DNA of 19,233 nucleotides from CAYLWW01 sp964387585 (GCA_964387585.1 CAYLWW010000024.1:1-19233), one strand, 5' to 3'. Positions 1-7,746 are shown, counted from the first letter of the stretch. Notes: generated by a model not told the origin, from the letters alone. Made by a program: numbers and translations.

Positions 1-231
1 GCTAAACATATTAGACGTACTAAAAATTGCTCCATTAATGAAATCTTTAATACATACCTACCATGACTCTTTTATACTGCTTTAGCTATAATAAGTGAGC
101 GTAAGCGAATCCATGAAATTTAACAACACAAATGTTGAAGTACCAAAGGTATAAATGACTTCCCATGATATTGATCTTGCTCGCCTAGAAAAATATACGT
201 AGGCTTATAGCTTTATCTGAGATCGACATAG
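1..231. other. Gene-poor left edge downstream of crcB
   Basis: I see no intact gene here. Plus-strand frames give only short stop-broken peptides, for example one starting MKFNNTNVEVPKV and then MTSHDIDLARLEKYT. These could be scraps of a decayed gene, but I cannot assign them to a family. The stretch lies 3' of the minus-strand crcB gene and shows no convincing terminator. Confidence 0.4.
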
Positions 232-627
232 TTATACTCCTTTAACTTGATTAAAAAATGTTGCCAACATACAGCCAAACCAAACAAAAAGAAGACATAA
301 AACAACTGATAAAACAATGTTTAAACCAGCCTGTAAAAATTCACCATCATGCAACAAATTAAGTGTTTGTAAACTGAATGATGAATATGTAGTATAGCCA
401 CCACATATTCCAATCATTACGAATTGCCTGATTTCCGGACTTACCATAACTCTTCCATCTGGATCTGTCATTGCTCCAAAAAAGCCAATAATAAAAGATC
501 CAAAAATATTAACTATCAGAGTATTCCATGGAAATGTTTCTCCGATGCGTTGCGCAATTACTTCAGAACACCAGTAACGGGCCATTCCCCCTAACGCGCT
601 GCCAATGGCGATCCATAAATATATCAT
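232..627 (-). CDS. crcB: Fluoride ion channel CrcB/FluC
   Basis: A 131-residue, four-helix membrane protein of the CrcB/Fluc family. These are dual-topology dimeric channels that export toxic fluoride across the inner membrane. Family landmarks are all visible: GGMARY near residues 13-18, TLIVNIFGSFIIG around 36-48 with the pore-lining Asn at about 40, and GGYTTYSSF around 76-84. In the last motif Tyr replaces the first of the two Phe residues common in this family. The length is typical. The start is supported by a GAGGAA ribosome site six bases upstream of ATG. By hand count the gene is about 36-37% G+C, a little richer than neighbours such as der, and a decayed marR-like gene lies just upstream in the same orientation. 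This fits horizontal acquisition, but that is inference. The reading frame is intact, so the gene is probably functional. Confidence 0.95.
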   Translation of the reverse strand: MIYLWIAIGSALGGMARYWCSEVIAQRIGETFPWNTLIVNIFGSFIIGFFGAMTDPDGRVMVSPEIRQFVMIGICGGYTTYSSFSLQTLNLLHDGEFLQAGLNIVLSVVLCLLFVWFGCMLATFFNQVKGV

Positions 628-663
628 ATTAGTTCCTCGAGAATTAGTGGGTTAGTTAGAGAG

Positions 664-1084
664 TTATTCATCTGGTGAACCTAAGGTTAATTTTCCTAAA
701 ATATGCGCAAGGCTTTTTTGCTCCTGATTAGAGATGCTTTACTAAAAAAGTCACTATAAATCCCTTCTACAATATGGACTAGGGGGCATACCATCTCTTT
801 CCCTTTTTGTGTAAGTGTTACACTTTTGACACGTGCATCCATTTCACGATAACGCAACTAAGTACGACCAGCTTTCTTAGCGATTTTGAAACAGTCATCT
901 TATCAAGCTTGAAACGGTTCACGATTAGGATTTGAGTTAGGTATCATAGTGATGGCCCTAAAACCATATCTCAGGCTCACCGTAATGACAAATTGAGTAT
1001 GAGATAATATAAGTAAGGCTCTAAAGCTTTTTTAATCTACTGTTGCCGTATCATCCTTGTTTGCCAGAATAGGAATTTGGGTCT
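664..1084 (-). pseudogene. Decayed MarR-family transcriptional regulator
   Basis: No long frame survives, but stitching minus-strand frames together gives a MarR-like protein in the right order. FWQTRMIRQQ and IKKALEPY (about 1010-1070) are followed by LSHTQFVI (about 990). Then come the DNA-recognition segment KLDKMTVSKSLRKL (about 868-908), RYREMDARVKSVTLTQKGKEMV (about 790-856, the wing of the winged helix) and the tail EQKSLAHILGKLTLGSPDE ending in TAA at 664-666. The pieces sit in different frames, so several indels and at least one in-frame stop (after RQQ) have destroyed the gene. It lies directly upstream of crcB on the same strand, so it may once have been cotranscribed with or regulated it. 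The MarR assignment comes from family motifs as I know them. The exact 5' end is uncertain. Confidence 0.8.
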
Positions 1085-1532
1085 ATCTTTAGGTTTACAT
1101 ATATAGTAAATAATCAAGCGCTAAGCAATAGAAAAGTGAGCATGTTACAGTAAAATTCTCGTTCATTGGTAATGCAATATTCTCAGCCCCAATAACCGAC
1201 CTCAAGACCAGTTTTCGAAAAACTTAAGTCAAAATCAAGAGTTATGTACATGCATATTTTGATGAACAACGTTAGCATGTATCGTAGATAGAGAGGGTAA
1301 AAAGGTATAAAAGCACCCATACCTTATTCTCTCGCTTATTGCTCATTGTGAAATAATATTAATACTTTATTGTATTATCTTATTAAACTCAACCAAATTC
1401 TATTGCACTATGGTATCATGACTAGAGAGTAAATACCCTATTTCTTTATACTAAAGTATTACAAACATAGTATAATTAATAACTTATTTTCTGCGATTTT
1501 TATCGCCTATAAATGATACTAACTTTTTTAAA
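1085..1532. other. Gene-free interval between marR remnant and typA
   Basis: About 450 bases with no intact frame on either strand. Short open pieces exist, such as a minus-strand run around 1110-1225 reading VLRSVIGAENIALPMNE, which could be a decayed gene, but I cannot place it in a family. Base composition becomes very AT-rich toward typA. No tRNA-like fold was seen. Confidence 0.4.
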
Positions 1533-1577
1533 ATTTAGTTACTATCTACATAAGTAAAAATAGAAAAGTAACTAAAT
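1533..1577 (-). terminator. Stem-loop terminator of typA
   Basis: A perfect 11-base inverted repeat, ATTTAGTTACT at 1533-1543 and AGTAACTAAAT at 1567-1577, with a short inner TCTA/TAGA stem. It begins 14 bases past the typA stop codon. Read on the minus strand, the stem is followed by TTTT and then an A-run, which resembles a weak, AT-rich intrinsic terminator. Confidence 0.55.
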
Positions 1578-1590
1578 CTCACTATAGTTA

Positions 1591-3414
1591 CTATATTTCT
1601 GAACTGCGTGATGCTCTTTTACGCTCATTCGGACATAAGAATTTTTTTCGTAATCGTATATTATAAGGAGTAACTTCTACCAGTTCATCATCTTTGATAT
1701 AAGATAGAGTTTCTTCTAAGGTCATTAATTTATAAGGAGTCAGCTTAATATTTTCATCACTACCAGCAGCACGAATATTAGTAAGTTGCTTACCTTTTAT
1801 TGGGTTAACTTCAAGATCGTTATTACGATTATGTTCCCCTATAATCATACCCTGATACAGTTTAGTTTTTGGCGCTACAAATAGAACCCCTCTTTCCTCC
1901 AAATTCCATAAAGCATAAGCTACTGCTTCACCATCAGAATTTGATATAAGTGCTCCGTTACGTCTACTACTTATTTCTCCTTTATAAGGCTGATAACTTA
2001 AAAATAATCTACTTAAAACTCCAGTACCTCTAGTATCATTACGAAATTCGCTTTGATAACCAATCAAGCCACGTGAAGGAACATGGAATATCATTCTAAT
2101 TTTCCCACCTTTACTTGAGCGCATATCGACTAATTCCGCTTTCCTTAGCGATAATTTTTCTACGACTATTCCGTTAAATTGTTCATCTACATCAATAAAT
2201 ACTTCTTCCACTGGCTCAAGTAATTTATCTTGTGAATCTTTTTTAAACAGCACTTTAGGTCTTGATACTGAAAGTTCGAAGCCTTCTCTCCTCATTGTTT
2301 CAATTAGCACTCCTAATTGAAGCTCTCCTCTTCCACCAACTTCAAAATTTTCTCCATTACCACTTATAGTCAAAGATATAGCTACATTACTTTCCGCTTC
2401 TTTTTGCAATCTTTCTAATATCATACGTGATGTTACTTTTTTACCTTCAAGACCAGCTAAAGGAGAATCATTTACAGCAATAGTAATGGCCATAGTAGGT
2501 GGATCTATTGGCATAGATTTAATCGGCTCATTTACATTAGGTGCACAGATCGTATCTGCTACTGAAGTTTTTTCTACCCCAGCAATCGCTACTATATCAC
2601 CAGCTTCAGCTATATCTAACGGGATTCTCTCTATTCCTCTAAACCCAAAAAGCTTAGTAAGCTTGGTATTTTCTACTAATTCACCTTTTAAATTAATACT
2701 CTTAACTATGCTACCAACTTTCGCGCTGCCAGAGTATACTTTACCTATAAGTACTCGTCCCACATAAGGATCAGCAGTTAATATTGTTGTTAACATAGCA
2801 AATGGAGCATCTTTATCAACTTTAGGCTCAGGAACATGGGTCTTGATTAATTCGAATAATGGCTTCAGGTCTTCTCCTTGCTGCTCAGGTTCGGTAGCAG
2901 CCCAACCATTACGGCCAGAAGCGTATAAAATTGGAAAATCCAGCTGAATATCTTTAGCATCTAATAGCACAAAAAGATCAAATACTTCATTAACAACTTC
3001 ATTTATACGACGATCAGGTCTATCTACTTTATTTATGACTACGATAGGACGTAAACCTATGTTTAAAGCTTTATTTAACACAAACTTAGTTTGCGGCATA
3101 GGTCCTTCTGAAGCATCCACTAACAATATCACTCCATCTACCATGGAAAGAACCCTTTCAACTTCTCCACCAAAATCAGCGTGTCCTGGAGTATCTACTA
3201 TATTATATTTTATGCCTTCATATTCAAAAGAAGTGCTTTTAGCTAATATTGTAATCCCCCTTTCTTTTTCTAAATCATTAGAATCCATTAGTCTTTCACT
3301 AATTAATTCATTTTCACGAAAAGTTCCGCTTTGCTTCAGCATTTTATCAACCAAAGTAGTTTTCCCATGATCAACGTGGGCAATAATAGCAATATTACGT
3401 ATAGAGTTAGCCAT
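1591..3414 (-). CDS. typA: Ribosome-associated GTPase TypA/BipA
   Basis: A 607-residue translational GTPase of the TypA/BipA family, related to EF-G and LepA. It binds ribosomes, assists large-subunit assembly and supports growth under stress. The N-terminus gives IAIIAHVDHGKTT (P-loop, residues 8-20), followed by switch II DTPGHADFGGEVERV and the guanine-recognition motif NKVDRPDRR. Downstream are the EF-Tu-like beta-barrel, EF-G III/V-like domains (GRGELQLGVLIETMRREGFEL) and the BipA-specific C-terminal domain. The length matches the family (about 600). No strong ribosome site precedes the ATG, but the encoded start MANSIRNIAIIAHVDHG is in the usual place. It appears to be a single transcription unit with its own 3' stem-loop. 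Weak frames on the other strand within this gene are not real genes. Confidence 0.98.
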   Translation of the reverse strand: MANSIRNIAIIAHVDHGKTTLVDKMLKQSGTFRENELISERLMDSNDLEKERGITILAKSTSFEYEGIKYNIVDTPGHADFGGEVERVLSMVDGVILLVDASEGPMPQTKFVLNKALNIGLRPIVVINKVDRPDRRINEVVNEVFDLFVLLDAKDIQLDFPILYASGRNGWAATEPEQQGEDLKPLFELIKTHVPEPKVDKDAPFAMLTTILTADPYVGRVLIGKVYSGSAKVGSIVKSINLKGELVENTKLTKLFGFRGIERIPLDIAEAGDIVAIAGVEKTSVADTICAPNVNEPIKSMPIDPPTMAITIAVNDSPLAGLEGKKVTSRMILERLQKEAESNVAISLTISGNGENFEVGGRGELQLGVLIETMRREGFELSVSRPKVLFKKDSQDKLLEPVEEVFIDVDEQFNGIVVEKLSLRKAELVDMRSSKGGKIRMIFHVPSRGLIGYQSEFRNDTRGTGVLSRLFLSYQPYKGEISSRRNGALISNSDGEAVAYALWNLEERGVLFVAPKTKLYQGMIIGEHNRNNDLEVNPIKGKQLTNIRAAGSDENIKLTPYKLMTLEETLSYIKDDELVEVTPYNIRLRKKFLCPNERKRASRSSEI

Positions 3415-3628
3415 TTATTTATTTTTTAGATTAAATTTAAAGTTATTATTTGCATTAATATATGAAAATCATTGCTAAGTATACTTTATAAACGCAATAA
3501 AGTGAAAGGAGTTTATTTAAAATAAAAAATATACTTGTTATATTGCTTTTAAAAATTTTTTAAGATGTGCTGCGCTGAATATAACTCTTAGAAATAAAGA
3601 AGTGATAAACTCCAATAAGTGAGAAGCT

Positions 3629-3684
3629 ATAAATCTGATAAACAGGCGATTAGTAAAGTACTAAACTTTATTTATCAGATTTAT
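3629..3684. repeat. Nested inverted repeat between typA and the 3711 gene
   Basis: ATAAATCTGATAAA (3629-3642) is perfectly complementary to TTTATCAGATTTAT (3671-3684). The 28-base loop holds a second perfect hairpin, TTAGTA/TACTAA at 3650-3664. It starts 26 bases past the stop codon of the minus-strand gene at 3711, so it could act as a terminator. There is no T-run on either side, so a protein-binding or mRNA-stabilising role is equally possible. Confidence 0.6.
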
Positions 3685-3710
3685 GTAAGTTTTATAATTT
3701 ACAATACTAA

Positions 3711-4757
3711 TCACTGCATATCTGTCGCTCTACAAAAATCCATAAGAAGAGTATCTATAATATTTTGTGCTATACAAATTTCGGGATTATAACTTCCTTC
3801 TATAATGCTGTTTTCAGGATTAGAATTTGCTGCTATATAGTTTTTAGTAAACTCTTTTCCTATACTCTGCGTCGGCTCTAAGTGAGCTATATAAAAAGCA
3901 TCTTCTATTAAGTAATTAATATTATCCATATCCAATAACATTTGGAATAGTGTTTTTTCTTCCCCAATTATTTTTGCTATATCAGGATTAGAATTTGCTG
4001 CTATATAGTTTTTAGTAAACTCTTTTCCTACACCCTGTGCCATCTCTAAGAACGCTATATAACCAATATCTTCCATTAAGTAATGAATATTATCTATATT
4101 CAACATTTGGAGTAGTGTTTTTTCTGCCCCAATTAATTTTTTTGCTATAATAGGATTAGTATATAGTAGGCTATCAACGGCCTTCCAAAAAGCATCGTAA
4201 TATACTATTTGAGAATAATTTGTATCCGTATTATTATAATTAATTACTATAGATTTTATGCTCCCCCCTGCAAGTCCTGATACAATTGCCAAAGCTGCTA
4301 TTTTATAAACATCTTGACCACAATAACTTTTTATGGGTTCAAATATACTATACTTTGAAAACTCCCCAAGAAAAGGTGCAAAAAGCTCCTGTACATAATT
4401 TCCTTCCACCACTGTTTGATTAGATGTAGTAAAATCATTTGTACTAATTTTATCAATAATATATGCTGAAATCTTTGTTGAAAAATCAAGTAAAATCTTA
4501 GGTAAAGGACCCATTGCTATAGATTTTTTTAATATTGTCCAAAGAAAGTTATCTTTATCACTTGGTTTTAATGCATTATAACTGTTAGCATATGTGATAC
4601 TACTTACAGCTATTGTGCCAAGTCCTATTAAGAAGTTACCAGGTAACATACTTGCAACGCAGTTCCAAGTAACTGTAAACAAGCTTACTGCACCAAAAAC
4701 TTTAAGAGTTTCTATAACACCTACTCGAGGTGATGGGACTGAATTACCTTGTGTCAT
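3711..4757 (-). CDS. Unrecognised repeat protein with hydrophobic segments
   Basis: A 348-residue protein I cannot assign to a family. The first 60 residues contain two hydrophobic stretches (about 17-37 and 41-56), and another lies near 155-175, so membrane association is likely. No typical cleavable signal peptide is evident. The C-terminal half carries two tandem copies of a 56-residue unit (about 202-257 and 258-313). Each copy runs roughly from NP.IAK through EEKTLxQML, DNIxYLxED, YIAxLE to GKEFTKNYIAANS. A 49-base stretch is identical in both copies at the DNA level (3814-3862 and 3982-4030, offset 168 bases), which points to recent duplication or gene conversion. The unit has the rhythm of paired amphipathic helices. 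The gene stands alone between typA and decayed mobile DNA. A host-interaction protein or secreted effector is possible but unsupported by any motif. Confidence 0.75.
   Translation of the reverse strand: MTQGNSVPSPRVGVIETLKVFGAVSLFTVTWNCVASMLPGNFLIGLGTIAVSSITYANSYNALKPSDKDNFLWTILKKSIAMGPLPKILLDFSTKISAYIIDKISTNDFTTSNQTVVEGNYVQELFAPFLGEFSKYSIFEPIKSYCGQDVYKIAALAIVSGLAGGSIKSIVINYNNTDTNYSQIVYYDAFWKAVDSLLYTNPIIAKKLIGAEKTLLQMLNIDNIHYLMEDIGYIAFLEMAQGVGKEFTKNYIAANSNPDIAKIIGEEKTLFQMLLDMDNINYLIEDAFYIAHLEPTQSIGKEFTKNYIAANSNPENSIIEGSYNPEICIAQNIIDTLLMDFCRATDMQ
3814..4030 (-). repeat. In-frame duplicated segment, 168-base period
   Basis: The 49 bases at 3814-3862 recur identically at 3982-4030, exactly 56 codons apart. 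They encode the shared GKEFTKNYIAANSNP part of the repeat protein. The rest of each unit has diverged in sequence but keeps the reading frame. Confidence 0.85.
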
Positions 4758-4789
4758 AGCTGTACTATAATTATTAGTAGAAAGGCAAA

Positions 4790-4827
4790 TAAAGCAAAAT
4801 GAAATTTTATTATAAAATTTTGCTTTA
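4790..4827. repeat. Hairpin upstream of the repeat-protein gene
   Basis: TAAAGCAAAAT (4790-4800) pairs perfectly with ATTTTGCTTTA (4817-4827) around a 16-base AT-rich loop. It lies 33 bases upstream of the start codon of the minus-strand gene at 4757, so it would fall in its leader or promoter. A role as operator or mRNA leader structure is only a guess. Confidence 0.45.
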
Positions 4828-5044
4828 AAAGCTTGTTATTCTAGAAAAAATCATATGCTATTACAAGAAAGCATGAATTTTTAAAGTGATTTAAAGATAC
4901 AATTTCTGTTTAAAATAAGCTTATTATTACAATAATATTAAGAAAACATTATAAATAATTGAAAAATAGATTTTTTATATCAATATGAAAGTTATAATGA
5001 TAAATTAAGGTGTCACACTGCGTAATTATATATGTCAATGTTAA

Positions 5045-5209
5045 AAAATAATTTAAATAAATTATAGATAGCAATAGCGATAAAAGCTCAGGAACACACG
5101 ATCAGTTTTCTCGAATCTCTCATGGTATTTTTTGTTTTCTTTTACCCTCCCAAAGAAAGAGTCAAAAATTTAAATTCGCTTTGTTATGAATGCTCTACTT
5201 GACGACATC
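5045..5209 (-). pseudogene. C-terminal scrap of an IS transposase
   Basis: Minus-strand frames joined across two shifts read DVVK, SIHNKANLN, FDSFFGRVKENKKYHERFEKTD, RVFLSF and then IAIAIYNLFKLFF. This resembles the C-terminal end of DDE transposases of the IS4/IS5 kind, where an ERFF/ESFFGR.KE helix carrying the catalytic Glu is followed by a FEKTD..FL.FI.LA.I tail. The rest of the gene is absent. It differs from the neighbouring IS5-type element, so it represents a separate old insertion. Boundaries are approximate. Confidence 0.55.
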
Positions 5210-5280
5210 TTTAAATATATTTCAAATTTTTCTATTTTAGACTGATGAATCAATATAATATAATCAAGCGAAAGTTTCAT

Positions 5281-6215
5281 TAGACTTTTTCGGAAATCAT
5301 TATTTATCTAATTCCAAATTGGAGATAGCAAAGATTGAATCTTAGGGCAAATCTTTTACGTCTATTTCTGTATTTATCTGTTATAATTTTAAATTGTTTG
5401 AGCTGCCTATGGCATTTTCATTAGTAACTCTTTCACTTGCAAGCTCCTGATTTTTCTTCTTATCTTCTTTTGTTAAAGGGTTTTTCTTGTTCTTATTTTT
5501 GGTAATTCAGATTTGACATGTAGCTTTTGTATCCCTTGATACCCAGTATCAGTAATAACTTTTATGTCAGGATATATTTTAGTCTTCGATTCTTTGAATA
5601 GCATAAAATCATGACGTTTCCCATTTGAAAAAGCTGTACAGATGACCTGCTTGATTTTTTTTATCAATAATAATTTGAGTTTTTAAAGTATGCCTTTTCT
5701 TTTTTCCTGAATAGTAATTCTTTTGCTTATTATTGTACCTCTTTATTCGTTTTTTATTCTTTACTCTTTTTTTGTAGTCTCTATAGGGGTTTCAGTGGAG
5801 TCTATTAAAATCGCTTTATATTTCATATCTCTCTTAAGCAATGCTTTACGACCAGGAAGTGCAAGGTCAGGATAGCGTATCTTAGATCCATTTTATTATA
5901 TCGTATGCTGTACTTTCGCTGATCCCCATAACTTTGACTCACGTGAAAGTAAGTGCGGTATTCACGGATATACTCAAGGGTAATCAAAAGACGCTCTTCT
6001 ATGCTAAGCTTGATCTTTCGACCTTATTGCATATTCTTCTTTATTTCACTATATCGAAGAATAATTATCATTTTGTCCAATGTAGCTATTTTGACTCCTG
6101 TCAATCTGCGAAATTTTTCAGCTTTTAACTTTTTGATCTGTTCGTATTTCATAAACACCTCCAGATCTCTTTCTGCATCAATTTTTAACTAAAATATAGT
6201 TTCCGAGGAGGTCTA
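5281..6215 (-). mobile_element. Dead IS5-type insertion sequence with both ends
   Basis: The element is bounded by imperfect terminal inverted repeats: TAGACTTTTTCGGAAA at 5281-5296 and TTTCCGAGGAGGTCTA at 6200-6215 (13 of 16 positions match when one is inverted). The total of 935 bases is normal for the IS5/IS1031-like group. It holds one transposase gene on the minus strand, now broken by several frameshifts and stops. No clear target duplication is visible at the flanks. Because both ends survive, it could in principle be moved by a transposase supplied from elsewhere, but it makes none itself. Confidence 0.75.
5300..6152 (-). pseudogene. IS5-family DDE transposase, multiply frameshifted
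   Basis: A good ribosome site (GGAGGTG) precedes the ATG. The protein begins MKYEQIKKLKAEKFRRLTGV and runs to KKNMQ, where TAA at 6024-6026 stops it. It resumes with GRKIKLSIEERLLITLEYI (helix-turn-helix-like region) and shifts frame at the CCCC run near 5924-5927. The catalytic core follows: LIDSTETPIE (first Asp), RHTLKTQIIID, QVICTAFSNGKRHDFMLF, VITDTGYQGIQ (second Asp), and finally ERVTNENAIGS (catalytic Glu) and IITDKYRNRRKRFALR before NLELDK and TAA. Further breaks lie near 5760, 5655, 5497 and 5398. This is the DDE_Tnp_4 type. The only longer open piece is about 64 codons (5473-5667) and is not a gene of its own. The full sequence is recoverable, so the damage is fairly recent. Confidence 0.85.
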
Positions 6216-6551
6216 CTATTGATTAGTGGAACCATTAGTTGTTAAATCTACATAATATCTGTCAGGATTATTTTTGCTTTGAATAGAATAAACAAAATAT
6301 ATAAATAGTCTGTTTTGGATTAACTATGGCTGTTATAGAAATCAGAATCTTATGAGTATTTCAATGAAAAGATGTTAGAAAATAATATTTAGCATCTTTA
6401 TTACTTATTCTTTCATATCTGATATCAATCGCATCTTTTGATATCAGATATGATATTCTCAATATTTTATTTTACAATACTCTCTAAATTAAAGAATAAG
6501 TTAAGCTTTAAGTTATAGATGGTAAAATTTTATTCCTGTTATCCAGAAAGT
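6216..6551. other. Gene-free interval with hairpins
   Basis: There is no reading frame of note between the dead IS and the CADD gene. Besides the strong palindrome at 6413-6453, there is a smaller stem, AAAGATG at 6368-6374 against CATCTTT at 6393-6399. Either could serve as 3' processing or termination signals for the leftward der-folB-CADD transcript. Confidence 0.5.
6413..6453. repeat. Perfect 16-base-pair hairpin 3' of the CADD gene
   Basis: TCATATCTGATATCAA (6413-6428) pairs perfectly with TTGATATCAGATATGA (6438-6453) around a nine-base loop. It lies about 100 bases past the stop codon of the minus-strand CADD gene. No U-tract follows on the minus strand, so it is either an unusual terminator, an mRNA 3'-end stabiliser or a protein-binding palindrome. 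Confidence 0.65.
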
Positions 6552-7202
6552 TTAATTAATGCTATTTATCCCATCAAGGAAATTCCATAATAACTTAGCT
6601 CCTTTTAATGCTCCATAATAGGCTTTTTGTTTATCGTGATCACTAAGTTGTTCTATTAGTGTGACAAGCTCTGCCGTATGCCATTCATCGGCTTGTTGAT
6701 GAGTAGAAAAGAACTGTAGTGTTCTGCTATCACTAACATTGTAGTGTTGTTTTAAACCTTCAATTTTAGACTTTGCCACTTCTGGAGTTTGTCTTTCATA
6801 AGCGTATAAAGCTCCTAGTCCGGTAGGATAATCAGTCTTAACTAATTCAAAAAATCCATTAACTAAATCTTGAGTATTGCTTATGTTTGGTTTTTCTGTA
6901 ATTGATGTTCTATCTGCTCCTATTCCTTCAGCGAAACGTAGCCAAAGTTCTGGATGGTTATCATTTCCTTTTTCTTCATCAATTAGATTTTCTAATAATA
7001 TTTGTCTTGCTTTGATATCATTGCAAAGAGCATGTATTTGGCTAATATATCTCGGGAATGCTGATACATGATGATAGTATTCTCTGGCGTATATTTGTAA
7101 AGTTTCCTGTTTCAAGGAACCTTCATTCCACGATTGATAAAAAGGGTGTTTTAATAAGTGCAATTCTTCTAAAGAAGTGTTCAAGTGATGAATAAAGTTC
7201 AT
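6552..7202 (-). CDS. CADD-family para-aminobenzoate synthase
   Basis: A 216-residue all-helical protein of the TenA/PqqC-like CADD family (chlamydial protein associating with death domains). In Chlamydia this enzyme makes the pABA moiety of folate, using a bound metal pair and its own tyrosine as source. The chlamydial metal ligands as I remember them (E81, H88, E142, H174, D178, H181) line up here as E76, H83, E136, H168, D172 and H175. The proposed sacrificial Tyr27 and Lys152 correspond to Y22 (HPFYQSW) and K146. The segment FFSTHQQADEWHTAEL is highly characteristic. The gene follows folB by 71 bases on the same strand, which strongly supports a folate role. The alternative, thiaminase II or PqqC, is less likely because no thi or pqq genes are nearby. 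The ATG start begins MNFIHHLNTSLEE and fits the family length. Confidence 0.9.
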   Translation of the reverse strand: MNFIHHLNTSLEELHLLKHPFYQSWNEGSLKQETLQIYAREYYHHVSAFPRYISQIHALCNDIKARQILLENLIDEEKGNDNHPELWLRFAEGIGADRTSITEKPNISNTQDLVNGFFELVKTDYPTGLGALYAYERQTPEVAKSKIEGLKQHYNVSDSRTLQFFSTHQQADEWHTAELVTLIEQLSDHDKQKAYYGALKGAKLLWNFLDGINSIN

Positions 7203-7273
7203 AGCGTTTACTAAAGATTATAAGGATTTATTTTGGTCATTTTATTGTAATTCTTAAGCAAGTAAAGTAAAAC

Positions 7274-7687
7274 TTAATCATTACCATATTCAACGAAATA
7301 TTCAAATGTCACTCCCCTTAAAAGATTTGGAATTGGTGGATTGATTTTATGCACTATTAGTTTGACACTTGATATTAATTGTTTTTTTGTGTCTAAAGAT
7401 TCCTCTATTATTTGTGCTACTGATTTTGTTAAGTGTTCTATTAGATTGAATTTTTTATCTTTACAGTAATCCTCTATGTTTTTAGCTATTTTTGCATAAC
7501 ATACGGCATCATTTAGACAATCACTAAGCATAGCTTTTAAATTATTAGTAAATGTTAATTCTATATTAAAATTTACTGGTTGAGGATGTTTTTTTTCTTC
7601 ATCACTACATCCTAAATGAATCCATAATCGTAAATCTAAGATAGAAAGCTTAGTAGTAGTATTAATATTGCTATAAGTTGTTTCCAT
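7274..7687 (-). CDS. folB: Dihydroneopterin aldolase
   Basis: A 137-residue cytosolic enzyme of the FolB family. It splits dihydroneopterin to 6-hydroxymethyl-dihydropterin and glycolaldehyde in folate synthesis. Landmarks present are LDLRLWIHLGCSDEEKKHPQPV, with the pterin-pocket Glu and the usual PQ; DAVCYAKI with the conserved Tyr at about 64; FNLIEHLT with the pterin-anchoring Glu at about 84; and LIVHKINPP with the catalytic Lys at about 114. The chosen ATG adds about 12 residues before the first strand (KLSILDL), a slightly long N-terminus. No other in-frame ATG precedes the fold. It sits 59 bases after der and 71 bases before the CADD gene, all on the minus strand, so the three are probably one operon. 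Confidence 0.93.
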   Translation of the reverse strand: METTYSNINTTTKLSILDLRLWIHLGCSDEEKKHPQPVNFNIELTFTNNLKAMLSDCLNDAVCYAKIAKNIEDYCKDKKFNLIEHLTKSVAQIIEESLDTKKQLISSVKLIVHKINPPIPNLLRGVTFEYFVEYGND

Positions 7688-7746
7688 TATGTTTATTTTA
7701 TCTTTAAATTATCAAATTTATCAATTTATTTTTATATCTATTCTAC

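Noticed and set aside
77..227. Possible decayed gene with MTSHDIDLARLEKYT
   Set aside because: Faintly like the start of phosphotransferase-type proteins, but too short and too broken to support.
2486..3370. Plus-strand open frames opposite typA
   Set aside because: They lie antisense to a strongly conserved GTPase gene, resemble no protein family, and are explained as shadows of its codon pattern.
5934..6192. Two overlapping plus-strand frames of 64 and 79 codons
   Set aside because: They run antisense through the transposase remnant and have no family resemblance.
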